Shown one piece after another: positions 12,579 to 24,400 of a stretch of 64,000 bases of DNA. This stretch comes from Pseudoneurospora amorphoporcata (lineage: Eukaryota; Ascomycota; Sordariomycetes; Sordariales; Sordariaceae). Position numbers and translations under genes: made by a program. The notes beneath the pieces are model-generated. The model searched no databases. It saw nothing but the letters and a program-made list of their open reading frames with translations, and was not told where the DNA came from. The stretch lies in NCBI GenBank assembly GCA_033297205.1, contig MU859150.1, positions 62,001 through 126,000 on the forward strand, read 5' to 3'. The stretch's first letter is position 1. Every line of letters begins with the position of its first letter.

Positions 12579-15530
12579 CTATTCAAGTGGTAGTGATTCC
12601 CTCCGCAAACGAAGATGTTGGATGTCTTGGAAATGACGAAGGAGGACCTCACTGTCCTCGGATGTACAAGGATTCGGTAAATTGTTGTTTAAAAGGCAAC
12701 GAATGATGACATCGGGGTCATGGGATGTATTCTTCAAATATTCCCATATTTCTCCCCGGGCACGCTTGATTTTCATATAGCTCAAACTCGACTCGAGGCG
12801 GGCTCGACTGGAAGGCTTGTTCGAGTTATCCATCCCTGGAAATGTAGCCTCCAGGGCCGTAATGGAGCGTTCCAGGTAGTCGATCCTTTCCGCCGACATC
12901 GTTCTGTAAAACTTGTTTGTCCAAGTGTATTCCCAATATGAGAGCCTTTCTATCGAATAAAACGCGTAGAAATACTTTTTGGCCAAAACGTATCCCCTAT
13001 CCGTTTCTTCTTGTTCTGGTGGTCGACTTGCGTTGGCCAGCACCGTGTGTCGATCTAGATAAACCACTGCGTATGATGTAAAGGGGCAATGAAACAGATT
13101 AAGAAGATTATCATGTCTGGATATATCGATGGCCAGAATATGATCCATGCAAGCTTTTGCAATTACTTGGTCAGCGCCTCCAAGTTTCGATAGCCCAGAC
13201 CAAGCATACTTATTAGCGCTTTTTCCAAGCAGATAGTCGCGAACAGATTCGTGTATGAACTGAACAACAGGAAACGACTTATTATATGCCGTCGCTCCTT
13301 TTTGTCGCGTGACTTCTGCCAGTCCACGGGAAGAACTGTTCACCCAACGCTGCAAGGCTGTTGGGGACATGGGTGGGTTATCCGTGTTCCACAGCTGTAG
13401 AGGGGCTTGGGGTTCCTTTGCGCGCTGGATAGCAACAAACAGCTCGGCAGGCTCAAGAGCTTCTGTTGCACCCAAAAGCAGTTGGAAAAAAAGGACCACT
13501 TCTTCCTCGCTATCACCTTCATCATTGGACAATACTTTCTCAAAGACCGCATGCAAATCGCTAGGAATCTCGTCAAGCCGCTTTTGTAGGGCCAAAACAT
13601 GTCCCCTGGCGTACTCTCGGTTCAGCATACCGACAACGAGCACTACCCACAAGAAGATGCCCGAACACTTACGGAGAAGCTCGGTCTTGATCTGCTCCGT
13701 CTGTGTTGTCCCAATGTGAAGCTTAGCCTCGATATACCGAGCTATGTCTTCCTTGTGATTTTGTTGCAGTTCCAGAACTACATCAACTCCTTTCCGAGAA
13801 ATGACGGACGGATAATGCCGGCTGGAGAAGCAAATCTTGAGATCGATATCCCCAGTGTCGGCCAAGTCCGCCAGGTCTTCGAAAAACGATACCATTTTCC
13901 GGACCTCCTCCTCGTCGCACTCATCCAATGCGTCGATCCAGATTTCGATAGCTTGACCATGTGCCATTTGTATCGCTCGTGTGAGTGTCTGCGTAAGTGG
14001 TGCGATGGTCCAATTGCCCTCGAGTAAATAGTCGGATCCAGTACTGCCCAGGTGGTCTAAGGAGGGCCAAAGCTCCTCCCTGCCATCCAACAAAGCGAAC
14101 AGAAGCCCCCTATAGCAACCGATAGTGGTGTGTTCCAATTGGCTGCCTCTTGCGTTGAAGAAGAATGACAGAACTATCCTCGTAGGCCCTTCGGGCAGTC
14201 TCGTGGAATGCAGGTATTTCATCAGAGTCGATTTGCCTGTGCCTGGTTTTCCTTTGATCCACAAAAACCAAGAACTTGGTGAGTGTCTTCCCGGCTTCTG
14301 CCAGTCAATGTACTCCTGCTTTGACAGAAACCATTGACAAGTGTCGCCATAGGTGGCTTCAATATTCATGGACCTTGCGCCAAGCCGATCAAACTTGAGA
14401 CTTTGTACCAGTTTGCGTCTCAAATCCAATTTCTCTTGGGATCCATCGCCGGAGTCCGTAACTGATGCTGGGGAGGGCTTGTGAATTTGAGAAGCAGTTG
14501 AATGGCGTATCTCTTTGAGAATCTCCTGCAAGCAACTGGCCACCTTCTCATACTCAGGGTCTTTCAACCCATAAAAGCGGCACATGTCCACGTGATTGTC
14601 ACTTATTCGTCTTGGAGTTTCATCACGGGTGGCCCTAGGCGCGACGAATGATCCTCAACAACCTATGCCTGATATTAGCTTCAGCTGGAGAGAGGTAAGG
14701 GTTGGCCGCTTTACCTTTCTGCTGAACAGACTTGAAACCCCATACTCCTCCTGGAAAGTGTAGACGATCCAGCCACGTTGTGCTGCGAGCGTCTTGAAGT
14801 CGTCCAGACTAAGTTGTTTATGCAAGTTGTTCACATTGGGCATCAAATCGTCGACAATATGGGCATTGACATCGACGCCAAGTCGAAGCGCAAAGACAGA
14901 AAGGATGCGGTGGAAAAAACTCCGCGGATCCGCGCCACGATGCGGTGTGCCGAAGAACATGATGGCGACAGTAGACCGGAAGACATCCTCGTAGCGACTG
15001 GTACTGGCTTGGTCATTCTGATACTGACTGGCCAGGGTGAGGGCTTCTCTAACTACTAGCCCACCCAAGCTGTGTGCGATGAAAACCAGCGGGCGAGATC
15101 CTTTCGCATCTGGCAGTCTCTTATCCCTCAATTGCTCCAAGAGTTCGCGAGCATGGTCTTGAACGGTGTTTTTGCTGATTTGTCCTTGAGAGAAATGTCG
15201 TATCTTGGTATCGTAACCAAAAGTCATGACCCTGGCAGATGGTAGCGTTGTTGGGACCAGGTCCTTTGGCCAGTAGACGCCCGCAGCTTGTCCGCTGTTG
15301 GGAACATGGCGGCTCGGAGCATCGTTGTTTGCTTTTCTTCTTTTCTCGGCCTTCTTCTTGTCCAGTGTCCAAGTCAACCTTGGATGACCGGTGAAGCCAT
15401 GGATGAAGATGATGCTGCAAACTGCGTTAACGAATGCACGCCGAGTCACGGTGGCGTGGCGGACTCACTCAAGCTCGGGCTTGACATCGCTCGGTTCACA
15501 GAGCAGCGAGATACCCTGGGCTCTGACCAT
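12579..15530 (-). CDS. NLR-type STAND protein: alpha/beta hydrolase + NACHT, apparent frameshift (possible pseudogene)
   Basis: Fungal NOD-like receptor type gene, paralogous to the one at 41215-45710. Exon 1 (15530-15469) encodes MVRAQGISLLCEPSDVK; exon 2 (15414-14715) carries a SesB-like serine hydrolase domain (FIHGFTGHP, nucleophile elbow AHSLGG, MFFGTPHRGADP); exon 3 (14662-12579) carries the NACHT ATPase with Walker A GKPGTGKST (about 14252-14226) and Walker B-like IWIDALDEC. Intron positions and phases match the paralog. At about 14624 the hydrolase frame and the NACHT frame are offset by one base, giving a TAA at 14605-14603. No acceptor paired with the conserved donor restores frame, although a cryptic donor in exon 2 could. 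The protein ends before the ankyrin region present in the paralog. Such genes act in allorecognition or innate immunity in fungi. Domain identity is sure; integrity of the gene is doubtful. Confidence 0.72.
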
Positions 15531-17322
15531 CGTTGCTGATTGCGGAAGAGCATAACCTGAAGATAGGTTATGTATACCGACGAGGCATCACTCAAGACAG
15601 GCTTGATGTTATGGCGCAATCCCCAAATCCTTCCATGTGTGAGGACGGACGTCGAAAGGTCGAGGACCCGAAGCGGGGGCAACATCCTGACAATTGTTTG
15701 GGTTGTCAGCCACAGCAAGGTTACATCGCGTGAACATACCTGGGAGGCAGCCATTGGCGGTGGCATGAGAATTGCAATCAACCGACTGAGGGGCTTGAGT
15801 GTAGGATGTTGATTGGAGGCCTGAAGAGCGAGGAGGACGGAAGCAAAACGAGGAAGCAGAGGAGGATAATCGTTTGACTACAGTCCAATACCGGTTTGGA
15901 TGTTAGCTCGATACCTCAGGTCAACGTTCCTAAGCGTTTAGATGTCTGATTGAACCGTTTCGTTCCATAACCAATGCGTGATCTTACCTTGCACATGCTG
16001 ATTTTAAAATCTGATGTGCCATGTTGAATCTTGTTAGATATCTTTGCGACCGTCCCGTGCCTACCTAGCCATCACACTTTTAGCCTTGTGAGGTTTGGGA
16101 GTTAGGGTGAACCAAGCTAACAAACAAACAAGCAAACCAGCGTTAGGTTGTAGAATGTTGATTGGAGGGCGGTGGAAAACAAGACGCTCTTCGTTGAAGA
16201 AGCATAAGTAGGTAAGATACTTAAAGGCAAAGAAGGCAAATCGTTGAAGTTTGAACAATGGATGGCTGGCGGATGTCGATCGGTTGCTTTAGACGAACGT
16301 CATCTACGAATTTTGTCAAGGGAGAAGAATGTCCGGGTGCATCAAGCAAGAAGCAAGAGAACTGAGGGGAAAAGATGAACACAGAAGAAGGAGTGAATTG
16401 CAGTCTTTTTGCCTGACGACGTGGAATAACCCAGCTGCAGTGTCTCGTGAGTAGCACCTGCCTTGAAAACATGGTCAGTGACTGCCAGACGAGACCTTCA
16501 TGCCAAGAAGACGAAAGGGAGGAAGGGAAGGACCCGTCGTCATAACTTTTGTTGCTAGAACGCAGTTGCCATGATGAATGATGTGGTGCAGTTATTACGA
16601 AAGAGGCCAGAAAGCAATGGAATGAGCCATAACCATTTTGATACGCCTGAATCTTACTAAAAGCCTGTAAAAAAAGAAAACCTGAACAAACACACACAAC
16701 CCACGCACTAAAGAGGTATAATTACACCGACCGGTTGTTCGTCATGACTGTTGAAAACCTTCCTTCCTAGGTTTGTCCTGATTTCCCTTGCTGCTGCTAC
16801 CTTTACCACTACAGGTAGGTACCACCCGAGTCCATTGCCCCACACGCGAAATGGCGACAAGTCCCAAACGCTGAGAGATAGAGACAAGACTATCAAGCAG
16901 ATGAAAACGGAAAAAAAAAAAGGTTCTATTCTTCGAAATGCATCGCTAGCCCTTTTTGAATGCCCACTTTCTAACTCTCCCCTCATTGCGCTGGATAAAG
17001 AAGAGACCGTGAGGACAGGTATCCGAGACTCGTCCTGGTCATATGAAAACCCAGATGCTGAATGAAGCGGCGAATTGCTACCCTGACCACTTGAAGTCCA
17101 GAGAATTCCAAATCGTCGGCCAAAGTTTCGACCACATATTCAGCAAACAAATCAATGCCGCTTCCGTCGCCTGCGATTGGGCCGACGCTCCGTAGACCAC
17201 AATAAATCCTCCCCAGTCCTCTCCCCATCGTGCCTCTTTTCCTTCCGTGCCGACCCGGGTATCCTTTTGCCGCCACCACCATCAGCCCACTTCCCACTAC
17301 TGCCACCGCTATTGTCAACCTC
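15531..17322. other. intergenic region
   Basis: 1.8 kb between the NLR start (minus) and the eIF3e stop (minus). Should contain the NLR promoter and the eIF3e 3' UTR. Visible features: a TTAGGG element near 16103-16108, a purine-rich strand with an A-run at 16911-16921, and AACAAACAAACAAGCAAAC near 16120-16138. No supported gene. Confidence 0.45.
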
Positions 17323-18719
17323 CTATCTGGCAACAGCAGCAGTCAGGACCTGCGTCCTGAAGAAACCGCCCTTGGTGCGCTCGATAACCTGCTGGTAGAC
17401 GGAGCTAGGGGGGTGGTTCATGACGACGGTACCCTCCTTGTAGTCGATCTTGGCATCGAGGCGGGTGTCGCGAATGAGGTTGACGATCCACTTCTCGGCG
17501 TCGTCGTTGTTGAGACCCAAGCGGGCGCTGAGGTCCTTGAGCGAGATGCGGGCGTGGATCTTGCAGTAGCTCTCGAAGATGAGGTGGCGGGCCGAGTCGA
17601 CAAAGTCGTCGGCGTGGGCGAGCAGGAAGAAGTCGCTCCTAAGAACCTCCTCGGCGAGCACAAGCTGGTGCTGGGCCTCCTCAAAGTCAAAGTCGATGCA
17701 GAGGGCGTGGACGAAGCGGGTGACGGGGTCCTGGTACTCGTAGGCCTCCTGCTTGACGATGCGAACAATGTCCTTCATCTGCTTCTGCTGGACACCGGCG
17801 TTCTTGGCGCGGCCGCGGTTGGTGATGACGGCGACGGTGAGGTAGCGGAGGATCCAGGGGGAGTTGGCCTGGATGGTGTTGATGAAGCCGGCGTTGAAGA
17901 AGAGGTCGAGGAGGGGCTCACGGGCCTTGTCGTAGTTGAAGAGCGGGAAGAGGGCCCAGTGGACGAGCTGGGTGCGGTGCTGCAGCTGAGCAAGCGGGTT
18001 GTTGGCGAGCCTGGTGTCGATGCCCTCGCGCACCTTCTGGAGCTCCTCCATGGCGGACTCCCAGCTCATGCTGAGGATCTCGCAGGCAAGACGACCCCAT
18101 GTGGCGTACGAGACCTTGTCGTTGTCGGTCGAGAGGACGCGGAAGCGGTAGAGGAGCTCGGAGGCGTCGGCGTAGTTACCGCAGGAGTACTGGAGCTGAC
18201 CGAAGTCGTAGAGGGCGTTGACCATATCGAGGGTGACCTGTTCGTCCTCTACATATCAGCTTGCGTGTTCAGTGAGTGGTGACATGTGGGGAGCTATCTG
18301 ACCTCGTGCTCCTTCTTCAAAAACTCTAAGTTGGCAACCTTGTCGGAGCGCAGGTTGTTGACGACATCGTCGCGCTGCAGCAGCTCGGTGATCTTGGCCG
18401 TGTCCTGCTCGTACTTCTCAAGCTGGTGGAAGACCTTTTGGCGGCGCTCGGCGTACTCGGCGGGGGGCTCCTTGAGACCCTCGAGCTCGCAGTAGAGGTT
18501 GGCGACGTAGTCGGTCATGTTGGTCTTCTTGAGAAGGGCGTACTTGGCGGCGAGGATCTCGCGAGCCTTGTCGGACTCATCTTCGTTGAGGCGGCTGGCG
18601 TTGAACTCGAGGAGGGGGAAGATCATGTGGCGGTCGAGATGGGGAGCGAGCTTGAGGACGAGGTCATAGTTGGCGGGCGCGGCGTCGCCGTTGGTGGCGG
18701 CGGGGGATGTGGAAGCCAT
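17323..18719 (-). CDS. EIF3E: translation initiation factor eIF3 subunit E (INT6)
   Basis: Predicted 446 aa, the usual length for fungal eIF3e. Exon 1 (18719-18303) begins MASTSPAATNG and contains YDLVLKLAPHLDRHMIFPLLEF, the conserved N-terminal domain. Exon 2 (18246-17323) continues VTLDMVNALYDFGQ through YSCGNYADASELLYRFR, then the C-terminal PCI/winged-helix region (ARISLKDLSARLGL, DAEKWIVNLIRDTRLDAKID). The intron has an unusual donor, GTCAGA, and acceptor TAGAG; this pair keeps phase 0 and gives EHE|DEQVTLDM. The protein is a subunit of eIF3, which recruits mRNA and initiator tRNA to the 40S ribosome in the cytosol. Its start lies 745 bp from the divergent mL49 gene, so the two translation genes may share a promoter. 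Confidence 0.95.
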
Positions 18720-19464
18720 CTTGGGATGTGGATGTCTGTGGTGTATGTGTGGTGGTGATGATGATGTTGGATGGTGTTGATGACTGACAGACAGACGGAG
18801 TGGACGACAAGGTCAAGTCGGGGTCGGGTCGGGTCGAGTCGAGGCCTGGATTGGAGGGTGGGATAAGATAGGGCCGGGGAGGGGAGGGTCGGTCGACTAT
18901 CAAAAAAGAAATAAGCCTGAGGAATATGGATGGAAGGAAGGGCGTGTCTCCAGGCGCTTTCGATATGCGATCCGCCAAATTTCTCTTTGTGAACTCTTTG
19001 CGGAGTGGCCGTCCAGTGGTGGCCCGTCAATCTTTTGGTGGGGTCGAAAATTGGGAAAATGCGGTTCAGTGACAAGGAGCACGGGCCAATTCACAATTGC
19101 AGCGCTGAATGCGGTGTCATTTCCAACCGCCACGGATGGGTGAGTGTACACCACAAGGCCTGGAGCTTCAGCGAACTTTCAGCACCCGCTTCGGCGCACA
19201 TCCGGACGGCAGAGCAGGCGGGGACCCCCGGGCGGTCAATAATTCTGCCGATTACCGACCAAATTTCCAGAGAACGAACCGACCCGCCGCCGGCCCACGG
19301 GACGCGGGAGACGGATGCATTGAACGCGAACCGAAACGGGGACCTCCAGTCAACTCCGACCAAATCCCAGCCAAGCCTATCAGATCCCGTTGCGACCGAT
19401 TCGACCTTCAACTTCTATTCCTTCCACTTCCATTCTGTCTACAACAACAACAACCACACCAGCC
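18720..19464. promoter_or_regulatory. bidirectional promoter between eIF3e and mL49
   Basis: 745 bases separate the start codons of two divergent translation-related genes (cytosolic initiation factor and mitochondrial ribosomal protein). No gene is supported inside. A GGGTC/GGTCG-rich repeat tract lies at 18816-18842, and CACCAT/ATGATG-type short repeats occur near 18752-18780. Bidirectional control is inferred from the head-to-head layout. Confidence 0.55.
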
Positions 19465-20229
19465 ATGATGTTCCGCCCAACCATGCTCGGCCTCTCCCGG
19501 GCCATCGCCCAAAAGCCCGCTGCGACGACCACCCTCCCCATCCGCGCCGCCGCCGCCGCCGCCGTCCTTCCCCGATTCTACTCCTCCTCCTCCTCCACCG
19601 TCGCCGCCGCCGAATCGCAACCAACAACAACAACAACAACAACAACGACGACGACACCATCCCAGTCCACCACCACCACACAACCCACCACACCCACCAT
19701 CCAGACCCAAACCAACACCAAAACCGCCGCGCCGCCAACAGAATCGAAACCCGCACCACCCGTGCGCAAGCCCTACCTAGTAGGCCGCGCCTGGACCCAG
19801 CGCTTGCCCGTGTACCACCTCGCCAAGCGCGGCGGCAACAAGAAGCTCACGCAGATCAAGAAGGTGCAGGGCGACGGCCAGGCTCTGCGCAGAGACCTTG
19901 CGCAGTTTCTGGGGTTGGAGGAGAAGGCTGTGAGGGTCAAGGTGCCGACGGGACATTTGGAGGTTGATGTGAGTAAAACCTTACCGATTTATGTTTTGCG
20001 ATGGGATGTGTGCTGGAAAGAGAGGAGAGGAGGGGAAAACGACGGGAGAAGGGGGATGACAAGGGGACGGATGAAAAAAAAAGAGGATGAAGGGCAGGCA
20101 GGGGTGGGAAGAGAAGAGAAGAGAATAGAGACGTGAAAGAAGTCATGCTAACGAAATTTTCGTTAAAAAAAATAATAGGGACACCGCAGAGAAGAAGTCA
20201 CCAAGTTCCTCCACGGCTTGGGCTTTTGA
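19465..20229 (+). CDS. IMG2: mitochondrial large ribosomal subunit protein mL49 (Img2)
   Basis: Predicted 184 aa in two exons: 19465-19968 and 20179-20229. The start at 19465 gives an Arg/Ser/Ala-rich mitochondrial presequence (FRPTMLGLSRA ... VLPRFYSSSSS). It is followed by a long Thr-rich low-complexity stretch coded by ACA/ACG/ACC runs (about 19621-19700). The conserved mL49 domain is PYLVGRAWTQRLPVYHLAKRG, then KLTQIKKVQGD and the short final exon GHRREEVTKFLHGLGF. The 210-nt intron has donor GTGAGT and acceptor ATAG in phase 0. Img2/mL49 is a structural subunit of the mitochondrial large ribosomal subunit. The tiny 16-residue last exon is easily missed, but its sequence matches the expected family C-terminus in style. 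Confidence 0.87.
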
Positions 20230-21161
20230 AGAAACGAGAAAGATCGATGCCCGCTACAGCGATCGATCGATCAACCTCTGTTTGGAGAGCTTGCATGCAG
20301 CCACGAGACAGCAGTCAACATAACATCAACCAACCCCATCACCGAGACCGACCGACCGTCGAGGAGGAAAGCAATGCAGTTAGGTTCTTCTAGTGCAGTG
20401 CCACGGGGCTGGCTGGGAAGCATAACTGGGACATAACAACATATCCCAGGAGATTCTCTTCTTTAATGCTCCGGTGGGTGGCCCAGGACGAGCGTGGACT
20501 ACCCATTTAGAGGTCGCATACATTGGTAGAGGAGGGTCCTGTCCTGTCCTGTCCTGGACTTCCTGCCCGAGGAAACCTGGCACCAAGGGGGACAAGGTAA
20601 ATAAGTAGGAAGAAAGTGAGGGCAGTGTATGTATGTGTACGATGGATGGAAAAGAGGAATGAAATGCATATACCACATCGATGTTGAGAAATGGAATGTA
20701 TCACCAACAAAGCGGGTTGTAGAACATACGTAGGGAAACGGACGAATAAAGTTGAATGGTAAGGTACTTACCTATCTATCTGTCTATGATGGGTGAGTTT
20801 CTCGAGACGGGAGTACTCCATGTCAAAATAAAACAAACACAATGCTACCTATATTTTGTACACTTCACGACACGTTCACGACAGCTTCACACTGCAGTCT
20901 TGGGCCAAGTCATACAAGGTAAGTTCTGCTGATTTGTACTTATGCTGCTTGACCATGGAATTTAAACTCTCCAACTCTCCGCTTTCTTCATCATCAACCT
21001 CCATGACAAGAGCCAAGGTAACCAGCCTTATTTATGATCCCACCCAAAACCAAAAGCCATAATGATATGATATTTATTGACACAAAAACTGACAAAACCG
21101 CTTGCTCTTTCTTCCAGTCGGACACAGCAAGGCAAAACTCCTCTATTATATGTACGGTTTT

Positions 21162-21211
<50 letters not shown>

Positions 21212-21457
21212 TCTTCTTTCCATAACCTCACCTCATCCCGTTTGCCACACGTCTGTCTTCCTCTTCTTCCTCCCCCCTGCAACGAAACTCCATCGCATCT
21301 CATCTTGCATCATGCACCTCCCATCCCTCCATTTCAACGACATCATGCATCCCAGACAGCCACTGCTTAAAACCCATCAGACAAACCCCATCCATCCATT
21401 CATTCATTGACTTCTTCCCCCCAAAAAAAACTAAAACCCCCCAAAAGAAAAAGAAAT
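20230..21457. other. intergenic, convergent 3' ends with microsatellites
   Basis: 1.2 kb between the ends of mL49 and SWI1. It holds a (GATC)-like tract around 20259-20272, a TCCTG pentamer repeated four times at about 20537-20556, and a long TC dinucleotide array listed separately. No gene seen. Confidence 0.5.
21166..21206. repeat. (TC)n microsatellite
   Basis: An uninterrupted TC dinucleotide array of about 20 units, located roughly 250 bp downstream of the SWI1 stop codon, probably within or near its 3' UTR (GA on the transcript strand). Likely length-polymorphic between strains. Confidence 0.95.
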
Positions 21458-24400
21458 TTACTCCCCCAACCCACAAAAAGCAACCAAATCCTTCAACATG
21501 CCCTCCTTCCCCCACTCCGCCGCGTTCATCTGCAGCGCTCCTAGCAACGTATTATTACCGGGCAGAACCGCACACGCCGGCAGTCCCGAGACATCTTGGC
21601 CTTGCTGCCTCTGCCTTTCCCAGTTACTTTCCTCCCCTTCTACTACTCCTTCCATCCTATCCACCATCGCACCAGCACCAGCACCATAACGAGACCTGTT
21701 ACTACCCATAGCCGAATCCTTCGCTGCCTTCTCACCCAGCTTCCTCAGCATGCTGACGGCCAAACTGACGATATACACCAGATCCGCATCCCGCTTGTTA
21801 TGTTGCTGGTTAGCCGCCCCGCGCCCTGTAGGCCTAACGGGACCAACGGGTTGCGATTCGTATTGCATGCTTAGTTGCCTGACCAAATGGAAGAGGTTTT
21901 GCACGAGCCCGTTGCCGCACGAGAGCCATATCCTGGCGACATTCACGCCACCGCTGGCGGCAGCTGATGGTCCATTTTCGACTGCGTCGATACCTGCCGC
22001 CGAGGATGCTCCGACGGGGGTGATGGAGGCGAGGATGTCAGCGGCTAAAAGACCTTGCATGAGGAAGGGTTTTCTGACTTCGATCAAAGAAGGGATGTTC
22101 GCGGCGCGTGTGTTTGGAGCGGAAAGGTCTGGGATGGGCGAGATGGCGAGGGCGAAGGTGCGGGTTATTAGCAGGTCTGCTGGTGAGCTTTGGCCACCGG
22201 GAGAGGGGGATTCGCTGGCGAACATGGTTTTGTAGTACGTCCTGTTCGGCTCGTCGCGGGCCAAGAGTTTGGCGAGCGAGTCGATTGCGTGTGGGAGGTA
22301 TGGGTGCACGGAGGGGTCGTAAGGTGTGAAGAAGAGGATTCCCTGGTCGGCATCGTTGCCGTCGGGTGAGGGAGACATGCTTGGTGCTGGTGAGGGAGCA
22401 AAAGCAAGGAGGAACTGGAGTAGGCAGAAGGCTTGTTCCCTCCCTGGGATCTCCACGCAGCGCGTGATGTTGGAGAGCAGGATGACCAGGTCTTTCATAA
22501 AGTCCAGAGTGTTGACCTGCGTGCGCAGCAACATCTCGCGCGTGCCGAGGTACCGAATCGTATTGCACAGGAAGCGGATGACGGACTCGTCGGCGAGACA
22601 GGCCTGGTTCTCTTCGAGGAAGGAGAGGTTGCGCAGGATAGTGGTGATGGCTATTAGCCTGTCGGCTGCGTGGTCGAGCTCGTACTCCTGCGAGCCGAAG
22701 AGAGGAACGCTGCGGAGGGCGAGTTTCTCGATGCGGCAGGCGCGGACGACGTCCTCGTAGGAAGTGATGGTGATCTCGTCGGATGCTTCTTCGGAGTTCT
22801 CAGCTAGCAGATCAACTTGCTCCTCGGCGCATTCGATCAGTGTTTCTACCAAGTCATCGCAGTGTCGAAGATCAAGCGGAAGATATGGCTGAGGAGGATC
22901 TTGCTTGCCGCTTTCTGGTGATGTGGCTGATACTGTCCCGAGCACATCCAAAGCAAGGCGCACTTCGCCGTGGATGCCACTTTGGATGCTCTTGGTTAGA
23001 GCATGTACGTCGATGTTGCCAAGCTCAGTGAGATGGGGAACGTCTGGCTTGAACTTCCGTAACTGTTCCGCAAAATGTTCTACCGAGCCAAGATCCACGC
23101 CGCCATAGGTGGTAACCTCTCTTGAGCACGGTATGTAGACCTCTGGATCCCGCGTCGGTTTGGGAAACCCAGGCGTGGCCTCAACTGCCTGTCCTGGTAT
23201 CGGCTGGTTCTCTGGGTGGGCAGACCCTGGAATCGACATGCTTCCAGCCTTGCTGTGAGCCGGCGACGGCATGGGGAACTCTTCTGCTGTTGGTGTAGGT
23301 TGTGAGCTCCTCGAGAGGCTGTTTCGCGGGTGACCCATTGGGCCGGCGTTCGCTTGTTGTTGCCCGGGGTGCGGCCCAGGAAAGCCATTAACATTCGGTT
23401 GTTGTTGCGCAACTGGGGGCTTCATGGGTGACTGCATCTGACCCGGTTGTATAGGTGGCTGTGGCCCCGCTGGCATCATCTGGTTTGGCGGCATCTGCCC
23501 TGGTGGCATTGGCTTCATGGGCTGCGCTTGTTGCATGTTTTGCGGGTTGGGCATAACACCGGCCTGTCTAGCCCGCTGTTGCGCCGTCCATGCGTCCTCG
23601 AACTTGAGAATATTCCGTTCGTAAACAGCCTTGATATGTTGCGGCGCTTGGGGCAGCTGGTGGACGGGATACCCGAGCATTTGTGTAACTTGCGGCCAAC
23701 CGTTGGACTGCGTCACGTTGCGATATCCTCCAAACTTGTGGTAAACAAGCTGAAATAGGGAGGCCAAGTTGACTGGGCGACCTTCAACGACCGGGCTAAT
23801 CTCCAAGGGCATGTTTTTGTTGTTCATGAACGCCGTCAAGTTCTTGAGAAACGAATTCGGGTCCCCTCTTCCAATGGGTTGCTGCTGCTGTTGTTGAGGC
23901 ATCCCCTGCTGGGGGCGCATTCCTGTGGGAGCCATCTGCCCTCCTCTGGCTGCCATCAAGTTACGATGCGCCGCCTGAGCTCGCGCTTCAGCTTGCGCTT
24001 GTTGGATGTGAGCATGTTGCGCCTGGGCTTGAGCCGCATTCTGTGGTTGCATCATGTTCTGGCCGGCCATCTGTTGTTGCATTTGCATGTTTGCCTGTCG
24101 TTGAAGCTGCATCTGGTACTGCATGTAGCGTTGCTGCTCCATGGCGTTTCTTGGCTGGGACAACATCGGTTGGGGGAACATTTGGCCCTGCATCTGGCTG
24201 GCCGCCATATGGCTGGCCATTTGTCCTGGCATTTGTCCTGGCATCTGGCCGACCAGCTGACTTGGCATCTGCCCGGGCATTTGGCCCTGCATCTGACCGG
24301 CCATCTGTCCAGGCATCTGACCCATTTGCCCTCCCATTTGCCCTCCCATCTGCCCTGTCATTTGTCCTGGCATCTGTCCTGGCATCTGTCCGCCCATTTG

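Noticed and set aside
16221..16697. 158-codon minus-strand frame upstream of the first NLR
   Set aside because: Ser/Leu/Phe-rich chance translation, no start context or motif, no homologous block in the paralogous NLR's upstream region.
17230..18282. 350-codon open frame on the plus strand over eIF3e
   Set aside because: Antisense shadow of the conserved eIF3e exon 2, with Val/Leu/Glu/Asp-biased composition typical of antisense frames.
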